From a virus, in the IMG/VR virus record IMGVR_UViG_3300034073_004624, positions 1-30,727 of that record: a DNA stretch of 30,727 bases; one strand, 5' to 3'. The notes below the pieces were generated by a model that worked only from the letters and a program-made list of their open reading frames with translations, was not told the DNA's origin and made no database searches. Both the position numbers and the translations under genes were made by a program. Of this stretch, positions 10,170 through 17,424 are shown piece by piece; position 1 is the first letter of the stretch, and every line of letters starts with the position of its first letter.

Positions 10170-10877
10170 ATGAGTTGGAAAATTGGAAAAATAAAAGTTC
10201 AAAGAACAACCTGTGTTCAACCAGGTGAGATAGTTGAACCATATATAGTTGTTACACAAGGAGACATTGATACCAATCTATATGAAGATATCACTTCAAT
10301 TGAGAATTGGTTTGGTCTATCAGAATATGATTACAAATTTAAAAGGAGAAGAATTCAGGAATTAGTTCCATCTAATGATACTGATTGGTTAAATCTTACA
10401 CAAAGTGAGAAATTTATTATCGCTTCGATAAAAGCCACAACTATTGAAAGAGTAAGAGATGTTTTGGGAAATGACATGAATTCCATCATGGTTAATTTTG
10501 ATCAAAATTCTCAAAGATGTAGAGAATCCAGATTCAATTTTTGTAGATCTATACTACTCAATAATGTTGAAAAATTTGACGCTTTATCAATTTTACAAAT
10601 ACTTGAACAGGATAATCTTTTAGATAGATACATTATTCAAGGTATAGAGGGAACAAATGATCAGGATTTGATAGAGGGTCTTTTCAACTTTATTGAATCT
10701 ACTCCATTATCATCATATAATGGTCAAACACAAGATCCTTTTGGTAATAACCTAGGAAGATATGAGAGTACTGGAATACTTGCTAGAAATATAAGCTTTT
10801 TACCAAACTCTCAGATTACAAATAAAAACGATCTTGTATCAGTTATTATGAATTGCTTGAGAGAGGGTATCTATTAA
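10170..10877 (+). CDS. Conserved-looking phage protein of unknown function
   Basis: 235 residues, not recognised. The N-terminal part (SWKIGKIKVQRTTCVQPGE) precedes a helical, charged middle with KFKRRRIQELVPSNDTDW and SQRCRESRFNFCRSILL, and a C-terminal tail with DPFGNNLGRYES. There is no membrane segment, signal peptide or known catalytic motif. It sits between the fibre genes and the head cassette, so a minor virion or assembly role is plausible but unproven. The ATG follows the AT box by 4 nt and no Shine-Dalgarno sequence is present. Confidence 0.6.
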   Translation: MSWKIGKIKVQRTTCVQPGEIVEPYIVVTQGDIDTNLYEDITSIENWFGLSEYDYKFKRRRIQELVPSNDTDWLNLTQSEKFIIASIKATTIERVRDVLGNDMNSIMVNFDQNSQRCRESRFNFCRSILLNNVEKFDALSILQILEQDNLLDRYIIQGIEGTNDQDLIEGLFNFIESTPLSSYNGQTQDPFGNNLGRYESTGILARNISFLPNSQITNKNDLVSVIMNCLREGIY

Positions 10878-10967
10878 TAGTTTCAGATAACTCTTCAACC
10901 TTTTCTATAATCATTTTAGATGTAATATTTTATTTTATTTCATGTCTAAATATAGGTTTTTCAATTT

Positions 10968-10976
10968 TAATATATA
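10968..10976 (+). promoter_or_regulatory. Late-promoter box upstream of nucleotidyltransferase gene
   Basis: TAATATATA within TTTTAATATATAC, 8 nt before ATG at 10985. It lies in a 107-nt A/T-rich gap with no other visible gene. Confidence 0.5.
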
Positions 10977-10984
10977 CTTATACT

Positions 10985-11749
10985 ATGGTAATGTATAAAT
11001 TTTATGAATTCAAATCTTCAGACTTTGATCCTATAAAATCTTTTTATCTTAAAGATGAGTTGAATCCAAAGTTGTGGGAAAATTTCAGATTGGATAAAGA
11101 AGTGAGAGAAAACTTACTTACAATCGCGCAGGATTTTTTCGAGAATGTTAAGATTGATGCTGAGGTTAAAGATATAGCACTTTGTGGATCATTATGTAAT
11201 TATAATTGGTCTGAAAAGTATTCTGATTTTGACCTACACATAATAATTAATTTTTCTGATGTTGATGAAAATTATGAACTGGTTGAAAATCTTTGTGATT
11301 ATGCTAAGAAGATATGGAATGAACAACATGATATTAAAATAAAAGGATATGAAGTTGAAATTGCTATTCAAGATGAAGATGATTTGAAAAAGGGTATTTC
11401 TCAAGGTAGAATGGGTGGTGTTTTTTCACTTATGAATAATAAGTGGATAAAAAGGCCTGAAAAAGCTGACTTTGAACCAGATGAAAAGATGATAAAAGAA
11501 AAATCCAAATCTTTAATGATACAAATTGATGATATTGAAGATGAAGTGGATGAGGATAAATATGAGTCTTTCAAAAATAAAATTGATAAAGTCTGGAAGA
11601 AAATAAAAGACTATAGACAGAGTGGTTTACTCAGTGAGAGTGGTGAGTATTCAGTTGGTAATTTAGTTTTTAAATTATTAAGACGTAATGGATACATTGG
11701 TAAGGTTATGGATCTTAAAAGATATGCTTATGATAAACAATTCAAATAA
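10985..11749 (+). CDS. Predicted nucleotidyltransferase (Pol-beta-like fold)
   Basis: A 254-residue protein. The frame is open further upstream to 10853, but that would overlap the previous gene and add a spurious hydrophobic leader. The ATG at 10985 (or 10991), just behind the AT box, is preferred. LCGSLCNYNWSEKYSDFDLHI is the signature Gly-Ser, about ten residues, Asp-x-Asp of minimal nucleotidyltransferases, and YEVEIAI downstream can supply the third acidic metal ligand. The C-terminal half is a charged helical region (DDIEDEVDEDKYESFKNKID) ending in a Lys/Arg-rich tail. Family members transfer nucleotides to RNA, proteins or small molecules; the substrate cannot be told here. It lies two genes upstream of the portal. 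Confidence 0.65.
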   Translation: MVMYKFYEFKSSDFDPIKSFYLKDELNPKLWENFRLDKEVRENLLTIAQDFFENVKIDAEVKDIALCGSLCNYNWSEKYSDFDLHIIINFSDVDENYELVENLCDYAKKIWNEQHDIKIKGYEVEIAIQDEDDLKKGISQGRMGGVFSLMNNKWIKRPEKADFEPDEKMIKEKSKSLMIQIDDIEDEVDEDKYESFKNKIDKVWKKIKDYRQSGLLSESGEYSVGNLVFKLLRRNGYIGKVMDLKRYAYDKQFK

Positions 11750-11751
11750 TT

Positions 11752-12447
11752 ATGGATATTAAAATTCAGGAAATAGAACAAACATTCAAAGATATATTTG
11801 AAGAAGAAGACGGTGTAGTAAGCTCCGTAGACACTGTTTATGAAACACCTGAAGAAGGAGACTTTCTAAAGTTGATTATTTCTATACAAGGTCTATCGGT
11901 TCAAGATATCTCAATTATTCACACGAAATTCATTTTTAAAGTTGATACTGGTAAAAAGAATCTAATAGAGAATTCTTTTATTTATCTTTATGATATAAAT
12001 TGCGTTTATCATAAAATTGAGTTTTCAAATATACTTGACTTAAAAAGTAAGATAGAAGAGATTATAGAATCGAATAATTTCGGAGAGGATCTTCAAATTT
12101 TATCTGATTTCATAGAGGCACCTGCGATGTTTTTGAATTATTACATGAGAAGGGCTAATATAACTGAGTATTCTGTTTTTGATGTTGAGTATGAACCAAA
12201 GTTCAAAATACAACCTTGTGATAAAACTACTTTTGATTTTAAAATCAATATTAATAATAATTATAATATAGAGTTGTCAATTAGTAAAGTTGATAGACAA
12301 GAGGAGGATGAGGTAGATTCATATAAATTTCAATTCAAATTTATGGATGAGATTCAAACTGTTCAAACTGATACGCTTAAAAATGTTCACTTTTTTATAG
12401 GAAATAATATAGCCAAGCTTTTGGATAAAAAATTGAAAAATAAATAA
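11752..12447 (+). CDS. Hypothetical protein, acidic
   Basis: 231 residues, not recognised. The N-terminus is acidic and helical (IEQTFKDIFEEEDG). The rest alternates beta-type stretches (FLKLIISIQGL, FKFKFMDEI-like patterns) and contains PAMFLNYYMRRANITEY near the centre. No catalytic, zinc or membrane motif is seen. It begins 2 nt after the nucleotidyltransferase stop, so the two are translationally linked and may work together. Confidence 0.6.
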   Translation: MDIKIQEIEQTFKDIFEEEDGVVSSVDTVYETPEEGDFLKLIISIQGLSVQDISIIHTKFIFKVDTGKKNLIENSFIYLYDINCVYHKIEFSNILDLKSKIEEIIESNNFGEDLQILSDFIEAPAMFLNYYMRRANITEYSVFDVEYEPKFKIQPCDKTTFDFKININNNYNIELSISKVDRQEEDEVDSYKFQFKFMDEIQTVQTDTLKNVHFFIGNNIAKLLDKKLKNK

Positions 12448-12455
12448 AATATATA
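12447..12455 (+). promoter_or_regulatory. Late-promoter box 4 nt before start codon
   Basis: AAATATATA, then CTCT, then ATG at 12460. The box overlaps the last base of the preceding stop codon. Confidence 0.5.
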
Positions 12456-12459
12456 CTCT

Positions 12460-12858
12460 ATGATAAAGAAATGGAACGAATATAACGAAGAAGTCTCTTG
12501 GTTTTCGAAAAAAGAAGAAAAACCTTCTGACATAACTCCAAAGGGTATAATGTCTACTGTTTATCCAGAAGGTGGTAAATTAACATCATATTCTGATGTA
12601 AAGGTAAATCCACCACAAAAAAATCCATTAGTTGATGATAAAGTTGATAAATCTCTAATACAAGAAATATCTGATAGACTATATGGACCTGATTCGGAAG
12701 AATATATCGCAGCTATAAAAGAACTGAATAGTAAATTCAGAAGAGCTAATGTTTTAGTGGGTCATCAAATGAGAAATCAAGATACCGTGGAAAGAGAAAA
12801 ACGTAGAGCTGAAGCTGAGCGTGAACTTGCTAACAAATATGGTAGAACTAATCCATAA
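12460..12858 (+). CDS. Small charged protein with capsid-targeting-like N-terminus
   Basis: 132 residues, no known family. The N-terminus KKWNEYNEE aligns position by position with the capsid-targeting segment of T4 internal proteins (KTYQEFIAE): Lys, x, aromatic, Asn/Gln, Glu, aromatic, x, x, Glu. The rest is highly charged, with a helical C-terminal half (RRANVLVGHQMRNQ, then VEREKRRAEAERELANKYG). Its position just before the portal gene, where T4-type phages keep small prohead-core proteins nearby, fits a core or internal-protein role; this is inference. The start codon lies 4 nt from the AT box. Confidence 0.6.
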   Translation: MIKKWNEYNEEVSWFSKKEEKPSDITPKGIMSTVYPEGGKLTSYSDVKVNPPQKNPLVDDKVDKSLIQEISDRLYGPDSEEYIAAIKELNSKFRRANVLVGHQMRNQDTVEREKRRAEAERELANKYGRTNP

Positions 12859-12870
12859 TTCAATTTTAGG

Positions 12871-12896
12871 GACTATTCATTTTTAATATATAAATA
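12871..12896 (+). promoter_or_regulatory. Predicted late promoter of portal gene (includes TATAAATA)
   Basis: GACTATTCATTTT then TAATATATA (12884-12892), overlapping an exact T4 late-promoter consensus TATAAATA at 12889-12896. The leader to ATG 12916 is about 20 nt of A/T without a Shine-Dalgarno sequence. Confidence 0.7.
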
Positions 12897-12915
12897 AATT
12901 TTTATTTAAAAATAA

Positions 12916-14613
12916 ATGGCTTCTTATAATAACTTCAATAGCTCTTCAAATACCGGTGGTTTTATTCAAAATTCAGCTGTTGAAAACAAAGGTTTATTCA
13001 GTAGAATACTAAGAAATCTATCATCATATGGTATGAATTATGATGATATGATTATTCGTAATCAAGTTGGTATTGGTGTTAATGAAGATCCATATGCTGC
13101 AAGAGGAAATTCAATGTATGATTTTTTTTCACAGAGAGCTGTAGCTTCTGTTTTGAATCGAAAATCAATTCCTTATTTAGATAAATCTTATGCTGATAAA
13201 AGAAGAATTTTAAGAGAGTATTCTATAAAAGATGAGATACGAGACTTTGTAAGTTCTCTTTCAGATGAATGTATTATTTACAATGATGAGAGAGATTTTT
13301 GTTTTCCAAAAAAAATATCAAATGAATATCCTCAGGAAATTCAAGATAAATATCAAGAATACTTTGAAAAAGTCTATATTAAGTATGGATTTAGTGATAA
13401 TATCAGTGCTTGGAGTATGATGAAAGACTTCCTTATTGATGGTTATTTAGCAGTAGAGATAGTCTATGATGATAAAAAGAAAAATATTATTGCTTTCAAT
13501 AGATTAAGACCTGAGACTTTAGTTCCAGCATATGAACCAAATGTTGGTCATCTTTGGATTCAATTTCCAGAAGATCCACAATTAAGAAGAATATTTTTAG
13601 ATTCTCAAATTGTTTTTATTTCTTACTCTTCTCAGAACGATTATAGTGAGACTTCCTATGTTGAGGGTTTAATTAAACCATATAATCAGTTAAAGATTTT
13701 AGAACAAACTAGAATTATGTTTAACGTTATTAATGCTACTATGTATCAAAAGTTTACTATACCAATTAAAGGTATGTCAAGACAAAGAGCTGAAGAGCAA
13801 ATTGGGCAATTGATACAGGATTACTCAGAGGAAGTAGAATGGGATGATACACTTGGTACGTTAAGCATCAATGGTTCAAAACATTTACCTTATAATAAGC
13901 AGATTTGGTTTCCTGATGGTGATGCTGGTACACCTAATATGGAATTAGTTAGTCAAGAAGGTCATAACTTGAATGAACAGGATATGTTGACTTGGTTTTT
14001 TAATGCTCTTAAAAGAGCGTCGAGAATACCACTTCAAAGATTTGAAAAAGAAAGTGGTGGTGGTAATTTAATTACTGATGCTGCTGAGATGACAAGAGAT
14101 GAGATTAAGTTTTATAATTTTATCAATAGAATAAGGGCTAATTTCAAAGAGTTAATAGTTAAGCCTCTTAAATTACAAATGTTAATTGAATTTCCAGAAT
14201 TAAAAGATGATGAGGTTTTCATAAATCAAATAGACATTGGATTCAATACTAATCAAGTTTTTGAAGAGTGGAAGAAACTGAATAATATGAGTAAGAAGGC
14301 CGAGATTTTTGGAACTTTAATTGGTATTATGAATGGTGAAAAGCCTTATTTCCATATCGAGTATTTAATTGATAATGTTTTCAAACTTACGGCTGAAGAA
14401 AAGGCTGAGAATCAAAAGTATTGGGCTAAGGATGCGGCCGCTGCTGGTGCCGCTGCTCCCGCTGAGGGTGGTGCTCCTGCTGAAGGTGGTGGTGAAGCTC
14501 CTCCTGCTGAGGGTGGTGAAGCTCCTCCTGCTGAGGGTGGTGGTGAAGCTCCTCCTGCTGAGGGTGGTGGTGAAGCTCCTCCTGCTGAAGGTGGTGGTGA
14601 ATTTGAATTTTAA
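12916..14613 (+). CDS. Portal vertex protein, T4 gp20-like
   Basis: 565 residues, close to T4 gp20 in length. The dodecameric portal nucleates the prohead, is the DNA entry channel and connects to the tail. Recognisable stretches are LSDECIIYNDERDFCFP, the wing/stem region with DGYLAVEIVYD and LRPETLVPAYEP, and DMLTWFFNALKRASRIPLQR, which corresponds to the conserved gp20 segment around the stem and tunnel loop. Odd feature: from about residue 510 the protein ends in an Ala/Pro/Glu/Gly repeat (units EGGGEAPPA), absent from T4 gp20 as far as I know, finishing GGGEFEF. The gene follows its own promoter and ends in a strong terminator. Synteny (portal, then protease/scaffold, then capsid) supports the call strongly. 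Confidence 0.9.
   Translation: MASYNNFNSSSNTGGFIQNSAVENKGLFSRILRNLSSYGMNYDDMIIRNQVGIGVNEDPYAARGNSMYDFFSQRAVASVLNRKSIPYLDKSYADKRRILREYSIKDEIRDFVSSLSDECIIYNDERDFCFPKKISNEYPQEIQDKYQEYFEKVYIKYGFSDNISAWSMMKDFLIDGYLAVEIVYDDKKKNIIAFNRLRPETLVPAYEPNVGHLWIQFPEDPQLRRIFLDSQIVFISYSSQNDYSETSYVEGLIKPYNQLKILEQTRIMFNVINATMYQKFTIPIKGMSRQRAEEQIGQLIQDYSEEVEWDDTLGTLSINGSKHLPYNKQIWFPDGDAGTPNMELVSQEGHNLNEQDMLTWFFNALKRASRIPLQRFEKESGGGNLITDAAEMTRDEIKFYNFINRIRANFKELIVKPLKLQMLIEFPELKDDEVFINQIDIGFNTNQVFEEWKKLNNMSKKAEIFGTLIGIMNGEKPYFHIEYLIDNVFKLTAEEKAENQKYWAKDAAAAGAAAPAEGGAPAEGGGEAPPAEGGEAPPAEGGGEAPPAEGGGEAPPAEGGGEFEF
14461..14601 (+). repeat. Imperfect 24-27-bp tandem repeat encoding EGGGEAPPA
   Basis: Repeated units of the type GAGGGTGGTGGTGAAGCTCC encode a Glu-Gly-Gly-Gly-Glu-Ala-Pro-Pro-Ala tail at the C-terminus of the portal. 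It is far more GC-rich than the surrounding sequence. Expected to be disordered. Confidence 0.85.
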
Positions 14614-14622
14614 TAGAATAAA

Positions 14623-14649
14623 AAAACCTATCATTTTGATAGGTTTTAT
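14623..14649. terminator. Bidirectional intrinsic terminator after portal gene
   Basis: Stem AACCTATC / GATAGGTT with loop ATTTT, flanked by a run of A on the left and TTTT on the right. It serves the portal transcript on one strand and, because the reverse-strand gene stops at 14646, probably that gene on the other. Confidence 0.8.
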
Positions 14650-15023
14650 TGTTTTCTGGATATATTATCAACTCCGTATTTCTCAATTAGAGTTGATTTC
14701 ATTTTGTTCAAAACTTTTTTATTTTGTATTGGATAATCAACACCAAAGTTTTTTTGTAAGGTTTTTTTCCTCTTATACTCTGAACATCTTCTACATAAAT
14801 ACTCTCCCCATTTATTATCATATTTTATGTAATTTTTGAATATTACGGATTTTTCTATTCCACAGTTATCGCATTTGCAAACTATTTTATAATGAGAACC
14901 TTTTGACATTAATTCAATCGGAATGATAACTTCTTCTCCTATTGTTACGTCATAACCTAAATCTTCGTAGTAGTGATAATTGGACTCACTTATTTTTATT
15001 GTTATTTCTCTTGTTAGAATCAT
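14646..15023 (-). CDS. Zinc-ribbon protein of homing-endonuclease type (DUF723-like), probably reduced
   Basis: 125 residues, opposite in strand to the head genes it interrupts. CKCDNCG (about residues 49-55) and, 24 residues later, CRRC give four zinc-binding cysteines. They are followed by TLQKNFGVDYPIQNKKVLNK and TLIEKYGVDNIS, the Tyr/Phe-Gly-Val-Asp repeat typical of DUF723-type DNA-binding segments of phage homing endonucleases. Nothing after the repeat resembles a nuclease domain and the frame ends at SRKQ, so this is either a truncated free-standing homing endonuclease or a DNA-binding remnant. Its placement between portal and protease genes, on the other strand, fits insertion of a selfish gene. 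DNA-binding type is fairly secure; nuclease activity is doubtful. Confidence 0.6.
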   Translation of the reverse strand: MILTREITIKISESNYHYYEDLGYDVTIGEEVIIPIELMSKGSHYKIVCKCDNCGIEKSVIFKNYIKYDNKWGEYLCRRCSEYKRKKTLQKNFGVDYPIQNKKVLNKMKSTLIEKYGVDNISRKQ

Positions 15024-15106
15024 AAAAAACCACTTAATTTCTTTTATTTATAAAAATATCTAATCTCTCTCTAAAACTTTAAGCTGTTTAATTTTTCAAA
15101 TGACTG

Positions 15107-15153
15107 TAAAAAATCCACCATTGAAAAATATACGATTTTTGAGTCAATATATA
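15107..15153 (+). promoter_or_regulatory. Promoter region with TAAAAAATCCACC element, protease-scaffold gene
   Basis: TAAAAAATCCACC (15107-15119) lies 39 nt upstream of the AT box AATATATA (15146-15153). The same 13-mer lies 40 nt upstream of the box before the capsid gene. The leader from box to ATG 15181 is 27 nt, A-rich, with no Shine-Dalgarno sequence. Confidence 0.6.
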
Positions 15154-15180
15154 ATCTACCACAAAAAATAATTATTTTAA

Positions 15181-17346
15181 ATGAAACCGGTTCTAATCGT
15201 AGAAAATTCAACTTCTTCTCTTCTCAGAGAGAATAATAGTGGCAGAAAAGATTATGTGTTAGGTGGTACTTTTACAGAGTTTGGTGTTAAAAACCGTAAC
15301 GAAAGAGTATATACAGCAGATAAATTTCTTCCAGCATTAGATGAACTTAATGAGAGAATGAAAACGCTTGGTGCAGTTTACGGAGAATTCGATCATCCAG
15401 ATGTTTTTGATACATCTTTATCAAGAGCATCACACGTTATCACAAAGGCAGAATACTTAAAAGAATCCAATAAAGTTACTGGTGAAATCAGACTACTTAG
15501 TACATATTGGGGTAAAGAAGCTAAGTCTTTGGTAGATGATGGATGTCCTGTCTTCGTATCTTCAAGAGCGGCTGGTGTTACAGAGTCTGATGGTTCTGTT
15601 TCTCTAAAAAAATTGTTCACATATGACATCGTTGCTGACCCAGGTTTTGCTTCTGCAAAAATGAGTGTTAAAAGTCTTAACGAGTCACTTGGATACAACC
15701 CAAAATCTAACTTTAGGATATATGAAATGTCCGATGAGTCCAAAATAAATGAACTATTCAATATGAATAAAGATGAATTTGTAACAAAAAAACAATTAAC
15801 TGATTACTCTAAATATTTAGTTAATGAATTAGCTTCTACAAAGAAAGAAGTTAAGAGTGCAATTTCAAAAGGGAATATGAATCCTAAGAAATTGGAGCAG
15901 TTACTTGAATACTACGAAGAATTAAATAAGACAAACGGTCAAGTTGTTAAATACTTAGACTATTTGGCTGAGAAAGTACAAGTAATGGTAAATGAAAACA
16001 AGTCTTTAAAAGCGACTACTGATAAACTTATTAAACACAATGATTATTTAGCAGAGAATTTAGAAAAAGCGGTAAACTATTCTGAATACTTAGCAGAAAA
16101 TCTTGACAAAAACATTGAGTATTCTGAATACTTAGCAGAAAACTTAGATAGAAATATTTCTTATTCTGAGTATATCGCTGAAAATTTAGATAAAAACATT
16201 TCTTATTCTGAATACTTAGCAGAAAACTTAGATAAGAATATTGCTTACTCTGAGTATATCGCAGAAAACTTAGATAAGAATATCGCTTATTCTGAGTATA
16301 TCGCAGAAAACTTAGACAAAAACATTGGATATTCTGAATATTTAGCTGAGCATGTTGACAATTCAATTGCTTATTCTGAATATTTAGCTGAGCATGTTGA
16401 AGGTAACATCGCTTACTCTGAATACATTGCTGAACATTTAGATGATAACATTGCTTATTCTGAGTATATCGCAGAAAATCTTGATAAATCAATTTCTTAT
16501 CAGTCACTAATTACTGAAAAATTAAATGGTACAAGATTAAACGAAAATAATGATCATGACGCTTTACCTGGAGTAAATGTTGTTGGTATTGAAAATGTTG
16601 AAGATGCTGACAATGATGATAATTGTGGACCAGTTAAAAATAATGATGGAGACGATGATGATGCTGACTTAGCTGGTATCAGTCATGGTAATCCAGAAAA
16701 TAAATGGAATAAAGAAAATAATGATGGAGACGGTGATGCTGATGGAGATGCTGATGCTGATGCTGATGGAGACGGAGCTTATGGACATGATGGTGCACAT
16801 AACAACGCTCACTTAGAAGGTAACTCTGATTCTGAATTATCAAAATCTATTAATAAATTAATTGAAGAAGCTAAAAAACGTAAAGTTTCTGAAACAACTG
16901 ACTTGAATTTCTTAAAGTTCTTAAACAAGTCACAAGTTGATAGCTTTTATGCACTTACAGAGAGTGAACAAGAAACTGTTAAACTTCACATAAACGAAAG
17001 AAGTTATTTCACACAAAAAGAAGTATTGTCTCTAATTGCAGAAGCTTTGTCTACAAAGAATGAATCTATCGAAGAAAGAGTAATCAGATTGATGCCTGAA
17101 AACATTAAGCCAATCTGGAATCAGTTAAATGAGTCTTCTAAAAAATCAGTGCTTTCACAAGCTAGATTATATCCAGAAGATGTATTAAAAACTGAAAATC
17201 AAGTTGAACATTTCTGGTTAACCAGAAATCTCAAAAAAAATGAGTCTGTAACTAAAAAGTTAGTAGCACACGAAAGTTTAATACAAGAAGATAAACTTTC
17301 AGATAAAGATGTGAAAGCTATTATGGAAAGATTCAAAACAATTTAA
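15181..17346 (+). CDS. Prohead protease (gp21-like) fused to scaffold/core protein (gp22-like)
   Basis: 721 residues. Residues ~25-165 are a T4 gp21-type serine protease: VKNRNERVY, then GEFDHPD with catalytic His about 72, and VFVSSRAAG with Ser 127 or 128. The rest looks like an internal scaffold. Charged helices come first, then eleven 14-residue repeats of type YSEYLAENLDKNIA (286-439), a very acidic Asp/Gly/Ala segment (about 475-545) and a helical C-terminal domain. In T4, protease (gene 21) and scaffold (gene 22) are separate. Each repeat contains LAE or IAE, the T4 protease cleavage consensus (L/I)xE; IVE8-N9 and LRE17-N18 near the N-terminus are candidate self-processing sites. It lies between portal and capsid genes, exactly where 21 and 22 belong. 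Protease identity is confident; scaffold role is inferred from position and composition. Confidence 0.85.
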   Translation: MKPVLIVENSTSSLLRENNSGRKDYVLGGTFTEFGVKNRNERVYTADKFLPALDELNERMKTLGAVYGEFDHPDVFDTSLSRASHVITKAEYLKESNKVTGEIRLLSTYWGKEAKSLVDDGCPVFVSSRAAGVTESDGSVSLKKLFTYDIVADPGFASAKMSVKSLNESLGYNPKSNFRIYEMSDESKINELFNMNKDEFVTKKQLTDYSKYLVNELASTKKEVKSAISKGNMNPKKLEQLLEYYEELNKTNGQVVKYLDYLAEKVQVMVNENKSLKATTDKLIKHNDYLAENLEKAVNYSEYLAENLDKNIEYSEYLAENLDRNISYSEYIAENLDKNISYSEYLAENLDKNIAYSEYIAENLDKNIAYSEYIAENLDKNIGYSEYLAEHVDNSIAYSEYLAEHVEGNIAYSEYIAEHLDDNIAYSEYIAENLDKSISYQSLITEKLNGTRLNENNDHDALPGVNVVGIENVEDADNDDNCGPVKNNDGDDDDADLAGISHGNPENKWNKENNDGDGDADGDADADADGDGAYGHDGAHNNAHLEGNSDSELSKSINKLIEEAKKRKVSETTDLNFLKFLNKSQVDSFYALTESEQETVKLHINERSYFTQKEVLSLIAEALSTKNESIEERVIRLMPENIKPIWNQLNESSKKSVLSQARLYPEDVLKTENQVEHFWLTRNLKKNESVTKKLVAHESLIQEDKLSDKDVKAIMERFKTI
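16036..16497 (+). repeat. Eleven 42-bp (14-residue) scaffold repeats
   Basis: Eleven in-register copies encode a consensus YSEYLAENLDKNIA (the first is HNDYLAENLEKAVN; the eleventh ends DKSIS). All eleven keep (L/I)-A-E; eight are followed by Asn and three by His. Codons vary between copies, so the protein sequence, not the DNA, is being conserved. Confidence 0.9.
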
Positions 17347-17350
17347 TCTA

Positions 17351-17398
17351 TAAAAAATCCACCTTAGTAAAAATAAGACTTTCAGGTGATAATATATA
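17351..17398 (+). promoter_or_regulatory. Predicted late promoter of major capsid gene
   Basis: TAAAAAATCCACC (17351-17363), GACTTTC starting at 17377 and TAATATATA at 17390-17398. It combines both elements seen singly at other head and fibre genes. The leader to ATG 17425 is 26 nt, nearly all A. Confidence 0.65.
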
Positions 17399-17424
17399 GA
17401 TAACAAAAAAAAATAAAAAACAAT

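Noticed and set aside
10853-10984. Upstream extension of the nucleotidyltransferase frame (hydrophobic leader)
   Set aside because: It would overlap the previous gene and cross a promoter box; the hydrophobic residues come from an A/T-rich intergenic stretch. Start at 10985 preferred.
14365-14839. Overlapping open frames on both strands at the end of the portal gene
   Set aside because: They arise from the GC-rich EGGGEAPPA coding repeat and consist of Leu/Val or His/Gln simple repeats.
16031-16507. Reverse-strand 158-codon open frame over the scaffold repeats
   Set aside because: Low-complexity Gln/Asn/Cys-rich shadow of the 42-bp repeats. No promoter box, and the forward protein is clearly the conserved product.
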